NCBI GenBank assembly: GCA_030612495.1
Contig: JAUWNT010000121.1
Span: 1 to 6,152, forward strand
Source: Candidatus Aminicenantota bacterium
GTDB lineage: Bacteria; Acidobacteriota; Aminicenantia; UBA2199
DNA length: 6,152 nucleotides
Direction of reading: 5' to 3'
The translations under genes and the position numbers were made by a program. Of the stretch, positions 1 to 6,152 are shown one piece after another; positions within the stretch are counted from its first letter, which is position 1, and each line of letters opens with the position of its first letter. The notes beneath the pieces were generated by a model. That model had not been told where the DNA came from. It made no database searches and worked only from the letters and a program-made list of their open reading frames with translations.

Positions 1-928
1 CTCTTAATCTATCAGCTGCCAAAAAAGCTCCAACCTTATCTGTCTTAGGAAGAATAATAACAAATTCATCTCCTCCATATTTGGCTAAGATATCACTCCC
101 TCTAAAAACTTTATTCATAACAACTCCAACTCTTGCAAGTGCTTTCGAACCAAGGATATGACCGTTATTATCATTATAATTTTTGAAATAATCAACATCA
201 AATATTATTATAGAAAATACAAGATTATACTTCTTTGATTTTGCAACCTCAGATTTAAGTGTGGAAAAAAAATATGTCTGATTATACAAACCTGTTAAAC
301 CATCTGTAACTGACAATTTTTTAGTCTTTTTTAATAATTCTTGAAGTATCCCTTCATTTTTTTTAAAATTTTTCGACACATATGCTGAAACAAAATATGA
401 AAAAAATAGAATTGTATTAAAAGCAATCATTGAAACTAATTTTTCTGGAGAAGAGCTAAAACCTTCTTTTTTAAAAAAAATAAGTAAAAGCAACACAATT
501 GAAATCAAACTGTTTTTAAATGCTTTCTTATGATCAATTAAAAATGTTAAAATAATCACATAAAAAACAAACAAAACAATAACCGGACTTTCAAACCCTC
601 CAGAAATGTACACTAATAAAGCAAGTACTACAAGATCAAAATCTAACTGAATAGATTCAATAAATGAAAATTTCCCATAATCTAACTCTTTTGATAACTT
701 CTTTGATTCCTTTTTTAAAGTAAAGATAAAAATAATATTCCCTAAAACAATAAGAAAGATCAATAAAAAAAGTGTATAAAAATCTATATATACCCTGTTT
801 AGTAACAAATTATATATTTCAAAAAATATTAAAATAAATAACGAGAATACCCACCTGATTTTTATTAACCAAAAATTTTTTTCTACAATATTTTCTATTG
901 CAAGAATTGACGGGTCATCTTTTTCCAT
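1..928 (-). CDS. Membrane-anchored GGDEF protein, candidate Hypr (cGAMP-type) dinucleotide cyclase, 3' end off window
   Basis: I translated this by hand; 309 codons are visible and the C-terminus is cut by the window edge. Residues about 20-183 are very hydrophobic and hold roughly six membrane segments. They include an SGGFESP motif (109-115) like the N-terminal domain of PilS/RegB-like sensor kinases. A Lys-rich linker (185-205) leads to the GGDEF domain: TDGLTGLYN (208-216), metal Asp244 in FDVDYFK, Lys249, Asn252, GHILGS (256-261), I-site RGSD (276-279) and an intact GGDEF loop (285-289). The family condenses two nucleoside triphosphates into a cyclic dinucleotide on the cytoplasmic side. 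The domain aligns without gaps to PleD at an offset of 83, and Ser261 falls on the guanine-binding Asp344. Ser there marks Hypr enzymes that make 3',3'-cGAMP, so product identity is an inference. ATG at 928 is the best start. In-frame TTG (931) and GTG (952) are alternatives; a GGAG at 950-947 lies 18 bases away from the ATG, which is long. It is transcribed divergently from galE. Confidence 0.9.
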   Translation of the reverse strand, partial: MEKDDPSILAIENIVEKNFWLIKIRWVFSLFILIFFEIYNLLLNRVYIDFYTLFLLIFLIVLGNIIFIFTLKKESKKLSKELDYGKFSFIESIQLDFDLVVLALLVYISGGFESPVIVLFVFYVIILTFLIDHKKAFKNSLISIVLLLLIFFKKEGFSSSPEKLVSMIAFNTILFFSYFVSAYVSKNFKKNEGILQELLKKTKKLSVTDGLTGLYNQTYFFSTLKSEVAKSKKYNLVFSIIIFDVDYFKNYNDNNGHILGSKALARVGVVMNKVFRGSDILAKYGGDEFVIILPKTDKVGAFLAADRLR

Positions 929-958
929 CAAATCACTGTTTTGTATCTCCACATATAT

Positions 959-987
959 AAAATATTTATTTTTTAATAAAAAGTCAA
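959..987 (-). promoter_or_regulatory. Putative sigma70-type promoter for the GGDEF gene
   Basis: On the minus strand TTGACT (987-982) is followed after 17 bases by TATTTT (964-959). Transcription would begin near 952, leaving a leader of only about 25 bases before ATG 928. Because the DNA is so AT-rich, -10-like boxes are common by chance; the near-perfect -35 and ideal spacing are the support. Confidence 0.45.
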
Positions 988-1026
988 ATAAAATATTCAA
1001 TTAATTCGATAATAAAAGACAAAAAA

Positions 1027-1055
1027 TTCATAAATATCATTTTGTATTGTATAAT
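1027..1055 (+). promoter_or_regulatory. Putative sigma70-type promoter for the galE operon
   Basis: TTCATA (1027-1032, four of six matches to TTGACA) lies 17 bases upstream of a perfect TATAAT (1050-1055). Transcription would start near 1062, giving a leader of about 30 bases before the galE ATG. It sits back to back with the promoter proposed for the divergent GGDEF gene, so this 163-base gap serves both transcripts. Confidence 0.6.
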
Positions 1056-1091
1056 ATTTTAAGATAGAGTAAAATTACTAAAAGATAAAAA

Positions 1092-2096
1092 ATGTCTGAT
1101 CCAATAGAAAATATCCTTGTTACAGGAGGTGCCGGATACATAGGCAGTCATGTAGTAAGAGACCTTGGAGAGCAAGGATACAATCCAATTGTTTTTGATA
1201 ATTTATCAACCGGGAATAGGGATTTTGTTCTATATGGGGATTTTATAAAGGGAGATCTAGAAGACATTTATTCAATAACCAAAATAATTAAAAAATATAA
1301 GATTAAAAGTGTTATTCATTTTGCTGCATTTATAGCTGTTGAAGAATCTGTAAATAAACCTATAAAATATTACAATAATAATTTTTTTAACTCATTAAAC
1401 CTAATAAAATCATGTGTTGAAAATGGTGTAGAAAACTTTGTTTTCTCATCAACAGCAGCTGTATATGGAATTCCAGAAGAACTTCCTGTTAAAGAGAACT
1501 CACAACTTAACCCTGTAAATCCATATGGAAGGTCTAAAATGTTTACAGAATTACTATTAAAGGATATATCTTGTATAAACAAAAATTTCAATTATATTGC
1601 ATTACGCTATTTTAATGTTGCTGGAGCTGATAAAAAACTAAGAATTGGACAGAAGTATGAAAATCCAACTCATCTTATTACACTTGCATTGAGAACCGCA
1701 TTGGGCGAATATGAGAGTTTAAAAATATTTGGAACTGATTATAACACTCCTGACGGTACAGCTATAAGAGATTATATTCATATTGACGATCTGTCAAACG
1801 CACATATTCTTTGCCTGGATCATTTAAAGAAAAAGAAAAATAACGAAGTTTTTAATTGTGGGTATGGAAAAGGTTACTCTGTCTCTGAGGTTGTAAATAC
1901 AGTAAAAAAGGTTACAAAAATCAATATTAAAACAGTTAATTCAAAAAGAAGAGAGGGTGATCCTCCCATTTTGATTGCTGATTCAAACCTGATAAAAGAC
2001 AAATTGGGCTGGAGGCCAAAACATAATGATCTTGAACTTATTATAAATTCAGCCTGGGAATGGGAGAAAAAACTAAAAAAAAAGGAGAATAAATGA
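1092..2096 (+). CDS. galE: UDP-glucose 4-epimerase (extended short-chain dehydrogenase/reductase)
   Basis: The 334-residue length is typical of GalE. The enzyme interconverts UDP-glucose and UDP-galactose in the cytosol through a tightly bound NAD, feeding surface polysaccharide synthesis or the Leloir pathway. Visible motifs are the NAD-binding TGGAGYIGSH (11-20), the DNLSTGN strand (36-42), SSTAAVYG with the catalytic Ser/Thr (119-126), YGRSK giving catalytic Tyr145 and Lys149, LRYFNVAGA (171-179), the TAIRDYIHIDDL block (223-234) and the sugar-nucleotide-binding RREGDPP (286-292). The residue aligned with the E. coli GalE gate residue Tyr299 is Leu294, so N-acetylated sugars might also be accepted (inference). 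The ATG is fixed by an in-frame TAA at 1086-1088. No clear Shine-Dalgarno precedes it, unlike the next two genes. It is first in a three-gene operon, and its TGA overlaps the ATG of the peptidase gene. Confidence 0.95.
   Translation: MSDPIENILVTGGAGYIGSHVVRDLGEQGYNPIVFDNLSTGNRDFVLYGDFIKGDLEDIYSITKIIKKYKIKSVIHFAAFIAVEESVNKPIKYYNNNFFNSLNLIKSCVENGVENFVFSSTAAVYGIPEELPVKENSQLNPVNPYGRSKMFTELLLKDISCINKNFNYIALRYFNVAGADKKLRIGQKYENPTHLITLALRTALGEYESLKIFGTDYNTPDGTAIRDYIHIDDLSNAHILCLDHLKKKKNNEVFNCGYGKGYSVSEVVNTVKKVTKINIKTVNSKRREGDPPILIADSNLIKDKLGWRPKHNDLELIINSAWEWEKKLKKKENK
2082..2087 (+). promoter_or_regulatory. Ribosome binding site of the M1 peptidase gene
   Basis: AAGGAG lies inside the last codons of galE, 5 bases before the ATG at 2093. 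With the ATGA stop/start overlap it fixes the peptidase start and suggests translational coupling to galE. Confidence 0.8.
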
Positions 2097-4033
2097 AAAA
2101 AACAATTTTAATTATTCTATTATTAACAGTTTTTTCATTCTTTTTATGTACTCAAGTAGAAACTATTGAAAAAACGGAAGATAACAGCTTAGATACTTTA
2201 CAAAACAACAGAAATCTTGATGAACCAATAGTAAAATACCTAATTACCGCGCAATTGCTCCCTAAAGTTAAAAAACTTGAAGCATCTGAGATTTTAACAT
2301 GGATAAACAAAACAGATAATCCTATAAGTAACCTGAGATTCCATTTATATTACAATGCTTTCAGAAATATAAAATCAACATTTTTAAAAGAAGCCGGATT
2401 TGGGGAAAAATCAAAAAGATATCTCAATAAGTTAAAATTTGGAGAGATAAAGATAAAAGAGATGAGGATAATAAATGGGGAGGAATTGTATGGAAAAATT
2501 CGTTATATATCACCTGACGATCAAAACGAATACGACAGAACCGTAATTGAAATAAATCTCGAGGAACCAGTTCAACCATATCAATCAATCACAATTAAAA
2601 TAGGTTTTGTTTTAACCATACCTAAAATAATTGCAAGAACGGGTTTTGCGGATGATTATTTCTTTTTAGGGCAATGGTTTCCTAAAATTGGTGTTTTACA
2701 AAATGATGGAGAGTGGAATTGTCACCAGTTTCACAGACATTCGGAATTCTTTGCTGACTATGGTGAATATAAGGTTGATATAACCATACCTGAAAATTTT
2801 ATAATTGGAGCTACTGGAAATCTTATTAAAAAAGAGAAAAATGTTGACAAAACAATAACATATTTTTATGAAGAAAAGAACATTCATGACTTTGCATGGA
2901 CTGCATCACCTGAATTTAAAAAAATCGTTGAAAAGATTAAATTAAAGGGAAATGACGAAAACACAACAATTGAATTGCTTTTATCCCCATTTCATTCTGG
3001 AGCAAAACAAAGATATTTAAATTCTATTAAATTTGCTTTAAATTTTTTTGCTGAAAATATTTTTCCATATCCCTATAAAAAAATTACAATTGTTGACCCA
3101 CCGTTAAAAGGTATGAGATCAGCAGGTATGGAATATCCAACATTAATTACTGCAGGGTACAGCAAACTTGTACCAGACTCAATTAAATTCACAGAGCTTG
3201 TAACAATACATGAATTCGGGCATCAATACTGGTATGGCATGATTGGGACTGATGAGTTTAGAGAAGCATGGCTTGATGAGGGAGTTAACACCTTTTTTGA
3301 AATGGAGATCCTGGATGCATATTTTAAAAATTCAAGTTCTTTTATTGCCTCAAATTTAATAAATATAAATGATTGGGAAAGAAATCGCTTAAGCGGCGTA
3401 TCGCTTTTACCTGTTGATAAAATTAACCAGTACTCATGGAAATTCCTTAATGGTTCGTACTATTCAGATTATGTTTATTCCAAAGCAAGTACTTTACTAA
3501 GAAGCTTAAAAAACTATGTTGGAAAGAAAAAAATGTATGATTTTTTCAAATTCTATGCACAAAAATTTAAATTTAAGCACCCAAAAACAGAGGATTTTAT
3601 AAACACATTTAATGAATTTATGGATAAAGATTTTTCATGGGCATTTGATCAATTTATAAATGGTTCGTCAAACCTTGATAATTCTGTTTTTATGATTGAA
3701 TCGAAAAAAGTAGAGTCAAATCCAGTTAAATATAGAAATGAAGCCATTTTTACAAGAAATGAAGGATACTTTCCCGTTGAATTATTAATAAAACTTAAAA
3801 ATGGTAAAGATATTAAATATTTCTGGGAAGAGAAAGAAAAATGGAAAAAGATAGTTTTTTATGAGAATTCACCCATTGATTATGCTGTGGTTGACCCTGA
3901 TTTTAAAATTTTGCTTGATAAAAATTTAATAAATAATTCAAAAATCTTGAACCCAAAAAGAACAAGATTAAGAACTATTGCATCAAAATTGGGGTTCTTA
4001 TTTCAAAACATATTGAGTCTTTTAGTTATGTAG
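2093..4033 (+). CDS. Exported M1-family zinc metallopeptidase (aminopeptidase-like gluzincin)
   Basis: This 646-residue protein starts with a basic tip and hydrophobic core (2-18) ending FFLC (16-19), so it is exported. Cys19 could be lipidated, but Leu at -1 is a poor lipobox and signal peptidase I cleavage is possible. An acidic linker (about 21-45) precedes the M1 N-terminal beta domain, which includes WFPKIGVLQNDGEW (195-208) and HQFHRHSEFFADYGEY (211-226). The catalytic domain has an AGMEYP motif (344-349, the GxMEN-type exopeptidase loop), HEFGH (373-377) and Glu396 in WLDEG exactly 18 residues on: the HExxH-X18-E zinc site. Tyr462 in VYSKAS fits the transition-state Tyr. The region after about 540 looks like a small beta domain, with Asp-rich VVDPDF (599-604). 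M1 enzymes remove N-terminal residues from peptides; the substrate here is unknown. All key residues are present. It is second in the operon, and the next gene's ribosome site overlaps its TAG. Confidence 0.92.
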   Translation: MKKTILIILLLTVFSFFLCTQVETIEKTEDNSLDTLQNNRNLDEPIVKYLITAQLLPKVKKLEASEILTWINKTDNPISNLRFHLYYNAFRNIKSTFLKEAGFGEKSKRYLNKLKFGEIKIKEMRIINGEELYGKIRYISPDDQNEYDRTVIEINLEEPVQPYQSITIKIGFVLTIPKIIARTGFADDYFFLGQWFPKIGVLQNDGEWNCHQFHRHSEFFADYGEYKVDITIPENFIIGATGNLIKKEKNVDKTITYFYEEKNIHDFAWTASPEFKKIVEKIKLKGNDENTTIELLLSPFHSGAKQRYLNSIKFALNFFAENIFPYPYKKITIVDPPLKGMRSAGMEYPTLITAGYSKLVPDSIKFTELVTIHEFGHQYWYGMIGTDEFREAWLDEGVNTFFEMEILDAYFKNSSSFIASNLININDWERNRLSGVSLLPVDKINQYSWKFLNGSYYSDYVYSKASTLLRSLKNYVGKKKMYDFFKFYAQKFKFKHPKTEDFINTFNEFMDKDFSWAFDQFINGSSNLDNSVFMIESKKVESNPVKYRNEAIFTRNEGYFPVELLIKLKNGKDIKYFWEEKEKWKKIVFYENSPIDYAVVDPDFKILLDKNLINNSKILNPKRTRLRTIASKLGFLFQNILSLLVM

Positions 4034-4036
4034 GAG
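4032..4036 (+). promoter_or_regulatory. Ribosome binding site of the membrane protein gene
   Basis: AGGAG overlaps the TAG stop of the peptidase gene (4031-4033) and lies 6 bases before the ATG at 4043. The placement supports that start and co-translation with the peptidase. Confidence 0.8.
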
Positions 4037-4042
4037 TTTAAA

Positions 4043-4879
4043 ATGAAATTATTTAAAGCTATAACAAAAAGTTTGGGAATTAAAAATTTAAAAATTGCAA
4101 TATATGCATGGTTATTCAATATACTTTTCAGTATTATCATATATTTTACTTTTTACAAAGCGATTTCTTTTGCTCTAGGCAAATCAACGATTTTAAACAA
4201 ATTGGGCTCCAATGGATCTTTTACATGTTTTGCTGAAATTTTTAGAAATTATAAAGGAATGCTTCCAACTTTAGTCCCAATTGTTATTTTTGTTATCATT
4301 GCATTCTCCATTATATCAATCTTTATTTCTGGTGGCATATACTCTGTTTTATTAAATAAAGAAAAAAATAATTTTTTAAATTTAATTTCATCTTCAATTG
4401 AAAACTTCTTTAAAATGCTCAAAATGTTCTTTATAAATTTGGTTAACTTTGCAGTTGCATTATTACTCTGTTTAATTTTTGGCTTTTTGTTATTTAAAAT
4501 TCAAAATAATTCTTCCAACGAGTCTTTAATAAAAATACTATTCTATGTTTGGGCTTTTATAAGTATGATTATATCAATCTTTTCAATTGCAATTTATGAT
4601 TTTTCAAGAATTCTCAGGCTAAAATATGATAAGAATCTTTTATTCTCTATGAAAAAGGGTATAAAATTTGTATTTTCCAATAAAATCATTATACTTCTAA
4701 TGTTCATTTTATACATATTATCAGTGATTTTCATCCACATTCTATTATCTGTAATATTGCATCAAATAGAAAGCTTGTCCATCCTTTTTATAACCATAAT
4801 CGCATACCAAATATTTATTTTATTCAAATACTATTTAAAAATTGTTATAATGCGTACAGAAACAAATATTATTGATTAA
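4043..4879 (+). CDS. Six-helix integral membrane protein of unknown function
   Basis: I do not recognise a named family. The 278 residues are dominated by hydrophobic segments at about 17-37, 75-104 (long, ending in a GG turn), 127-152, 163-187, 213-238 and 245-267, with no signal peptide or soluble domain. The pattern of a GGIYSVL turn (97-103), then a YDFSRI motif (185-190), then a basic stretch ending KKGIKFVF (204-211), resembles poorly characterised bacterial multi-helix membrane proteins of similar size. That is recollection of a pattern, not a domain match. The basic segments (105-127 and 191-214) suggest cytoplasmic loops. No enzymatic residues stand out. It lies 9 bases after the M1 peptidase and is the last gene of the operon, so a role alongside the exported peptidase (anchoring, processing or transport) is possible but only inferred from position. 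Confidence 0.85.
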   Translation: MKLFKAITKSLGIKNLKIAIYAWLFNILFSIIIYFTFYKAISFALGKSTILNKLGSNGSFTCFAEIFRNYKGMLPTLVPIVIFVIIAFSIISIFISGGIYSVLLNKEKNNFLNLISSSIENFFKMLKMFFINLVNFAVALLLCLIFGFLLFKIQNNSSNESLIKILFYVWAFISMIISIFSIAIYDFSRILRLKYDKNLLFSMKKGIKFVFSNKIIILLMFILYILSVIFIHILLSVILHQIESLSILFITIIAYQIFILFKYYLKIVIMRTETNIID

Positions 4880-4953
4880 ATTCTTCTTGTAAAATTTTTA
4901 TCATTAAAAAAAAAATTATTTTGAAAAAAATAAATTTCGCAACATACTATATA

Positions 4954-4972
4954 TAGACACTGTGTGTGTCTA
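4954..4972. other. Small perfect hairpin in the convergent intergenic gap
   Basis: TAGACAC (4954-4960) pairs with GTGTCTA (4966-4972), a 7-bp stem with a 5-base TGTGT loop. It is not followed by a T-run on the plus strand. On the minus strand the downstream DNA is TA-repeat rather than poly-T, so it is not a good terminator. It could be a protein-binding site, or the 5' stem of a short transcript ending at the terminator just downstream. Confidence 0.45.
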
Positions 4973-4987
4973 AAATAAGTTTAAGTT

Positions 4988-5027
4988 GAAAAAATGGGAT
5001 TACATCTTTTTGTAATCCCATTTTTTC
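4988..5027. terminator. Bidirectional rho-independent terminator
   Basis: Positions 4988-5004 pair perfectly with 5011-5027, a 17-bp stem around a 6-base loop (TCTTTT). The core is TGGGATTACA against TGTAATCCCA, flanked by six A on the left and six T on the right, so it has a U-tract in both directions. It ends the plus-strand galE operon about 110 bases after the last stop codon, and the minus-strand radical SAM transcript about 12 bases after its stop. This is the expected arrangement between convergent genes. Confidence 0.93.
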
Positions 5028-5039
5028 TAATAAGCTCCC

Positions 5040-5942
5040 CTAACACTTCATAAATTTACCCTGAAAAGTATTAAGTTTTTTCATTTTAGACTTTATTGAA
5101 TTAATAACATCAGCTTTATTTAAAGCCCATTCTGGAGCATAAAACAACTCTTTATCTCTTTCACCTGTTAATCTATGAATAACAATTGAAGGGTCAAGAC
5201 GTTCAAGTAAATATACAATTAAATTCACATATTCTTCCTTTTGCAACAATTCGAATCTCTCCCTTTTGAATAGATCAAAAAGAGGCGTTTCTCTTAAAAC
5301 ATGCATTAAATGAAATTTAATCCCAGCAGGCTTCAACCTGTTCATCTCCATTACGGTTTCAAGCATATCCTGTTTTGTCTCTCCAGGGATACCCACTATC
5401 AAATGTACAACAACATCAATATTTATTTGCCTGAGCTTCAAAAATGTATCCAGAAATTGTTTGTATGAATGGTTTCTGTTTAAAAAATCAAGGCTCTTTA
5501 AATGTATTGATTGTAAACCCAGCTCCACACTAAGATAGGTCCTGTCTTTCAATTCTTCAAAAAGGGAGTATACTTCATCTTCTATTGAATCAGGCCTTGT
5601 TCCAATAAAAATGCCTACTATATCTTCAAAACTAAAAGCAATTTCAAATTTTTTCCTTAACTCCTCATATGGAGCATAAGTATTTGTATGAGCTTGATAA
5701 TATGCAATATACTTAACTCCAGGATGATTTTTAATAAATTGCTCAATCTGTTCAAATATTGATAAATTATATGTTTTTACAGGTCCTGAGCCAAATCTAT
5801 CGCAAAAAATACAACCTTTATCTGACAATTTACCATCCTTGTTCGGACATGAAAATCCTGCATTAATTGGAATTTTCCTCACCTTTTGATTATTAAATTT
5901 ACGTTTTAAAAAGGTATTAAAAGAATAATAGACTTCATTCAT
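5040..5942 (-). CDS. YhcC-type radical SAM protein (TIGR01212 family)
   Basis: The 300-residue length matches E. coli YhcC and its relatives. The 4Fe-4S cluster that cleaves S-adenosylmethionine is held by Cys32, Cys44 and Cys47, in the C-x11-C-x2-C spacing of this family rather than the classic CxxxCxxC. Other family signatures are AYYQAHTNTYAPYEEL (80-95), IGTRPDSI (113-120), VELGLQS (139-145), VHLIVGIPGET (179-189), IKFHLMHVL (208-216), and a C-terminal RLTGE...FYAPEW...K block (257-276) matching the radical SAM C-terminal extension. The protein should be cytosolic. To my knowledge the substrate is not firmly established; the family shares ancestry with Elp3-type radical SAM proteins. The ATG at 5942 is preceded only by weak purine-rich AAAGAAG and overlaps the TGA of the upstream membrane gene, so translation is probably coupled. 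A strong terminator follows its TAG. Confidence 0.93.
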   Translation of the reverse strand: MNEVYYSFNTFLKRKFNNQKVRKIPINAGFSCPNKDGKLSDKGCIFCDRFGSGPVKTYNLSIFEQIEQFIKNHPGVKYIAYYQAHTNTYAPYEELRKKFEIAFSFEDIVGIFIGTRPDSIEDEVYSLFEELKDRTYLSVELGLQSIHLKSLDFLNRNHSYKQFLDTFLKLRQINIDVVVHLIVGIPGETKQDMLETVMEMNRLKPAGIKFHLMHVLRETPLFDLFKRERFELLQKEEYVNLIVYLLERLDPSIVIHRLTGERDKELFYAPEWALNKADVINSIKSKMKKLNTFQGKFMKC

Positions 5943-6151
5943 ATCTGCTCATTCTTCTTTGTATTTATGTAAACTTTATAATATTCAATAAATGACCAGA
6001 TCAAAAAACCAAAACTTAAAACAGCTAAAAATCTTTTCAATATTTCAAGATTTATAAAAATATTTAAATCAATAATATAAATTAAGATTAAAAAGCCAAA
6101 AATTGTAAAAGCAATTTTTCCTATAATGATTGAGGGTGCTATAAAATGTCT
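5939..6151 (-). CDS. C-terminal part of a small membrane protein, 5' end off window
   Basis: The open frame enters from the right edge and gives 70 residues before TGA (5941-5939). There are two strongly hydrophobic segments, about 5-28 (rich in Ile, Phe and Leu) and 40-57, joined by a short loop containing IDLNIFINLE. A hydrophilic basic tail ends KKNEQI. No start codon suited to a complete gene lies in the visible part, so it is treated as a fragment; no family is recognisable. The stop overlaps the start of the YhcC-type gene by ATGA, which supports both the frame and co-transcription. The other two frames on this strand carry early stops. Confidence 0.75.
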   Translation of the reverse strand, partial: RHFIAPSIIIGKIAFTIFGFLILIYIIDLNIFINLEILKRFLAVLSFGFLIWSFIEYYKVYINTKKNEQI

Positions 6152-6152
6152 G

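Noticed and set aside
929..1091. Search for a riboswitch (for example a c-di-GMP/cGAMP GEMM element) in the divergent promoter gap
   Set aside because: The gap is almost entirely A and T, both proposed leaders are about 30 bases or less, and no GEMM-like conserved core can be seen.
1370..1591. Reverse-strand open frame of 73 codons inside galE
   Set aside because: It lies antisense within the highly conserved galE coding region, with no ribosome site or recognisable protein; it is a shadow of the real frame.
2075..2083. Run of nine A near the 3' end of galE as a phase-variation tract
   Set aside because: Slippage would change only the last few dispensable Lys-rich residues; A-runs of this size recur throughout this AT-rich window and this one also forms part of the ribosome site region.
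2696..2887. Reverse-strand open frame of 63 codons inside the M1 peptidase gene
   Set aside because: It is antisense to the conserved N-terminal M1 domain, composed of AT-rich codons expected by chance, with no initiation signal.
4954..4972. TAGACAC/GTGTCTA hairpin as a second terminator
   Set aside because: The stem is short and no T-run follows on either strand; the perfect terminator 16 bases downstream explains termination better.

Overview
The window is about 6.2 kb of very AT-rich bacterial DNA (GC near 30% or lower by eye) with tightly packed genes, ATGA stop/start overlaps and ordinary TAA/TAG/TGA stops. The source appears to be a low-GC bacterium with an exported protease and a cyclic-dinucleotide signalling enzyme. 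The M1 peptidase resembles proteins I associate with Acidobacteriota- and Bacteroidota/Ignavibacteria-like lineages, but the sequence alone does not fix the phylum. I see no mobile element, CRISPR array, tRNA or rRNA.

Layout. (1) Positions 1-928, minus strand: a membrane-anchored GGDEF protein whose C-terminal end lies off the left edge. (2) Positions 929-1091: a divergent promoter region. (3) Positions 1092-4879, plus strand: a compact three-gene operon, galE (UDP-glucose 4-epimerase), a secreted or lipid-anchored M1 zinc metallopeptidase, and a six-helix membrane protein of unknown function. galE and the peptidase overlap by ATGA, and the ribosome binding site of the membrane protein overlaps the peptidase stop codon. 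(4) Positions 4880-5039: a convergent gap with a small hairpin and a strong 17-bp bidirectional terminator. (5) Positions 5040-6151, minus strand: a YhcC-type radical SAM protein (TIGR01212 family), translationally coupled by ATGA to the end of an upstream membrane protein that runs off the right edge.

The most notable point is in the GGDEF protein. Its active site aligns without gaps to PleD and keeps the GGDEF loop, the metal Asp, the conserved Lys and Asn, and an RxxD I-site. However, the guanine-contacting Asp (PleD Asp344, the D of GHxxGD) is Ser261. Asp-to-Ser at this position is the published signature of 'Hypr' GGDEF enzymes, which make 3',3'-cGAMP (Geobacter GacA, Bdellovibrio Bd0367). 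The window may therefore encode a membrane-sensing cGAMP synthase rather than a plain diguanylate cyclase. The rest reads as ordinary chromosomal genes: nucleotide-sugar supply for surface glycans, an envelope protease with a membrane partner, and a conserved radical SAM enzyme of uncertain function.
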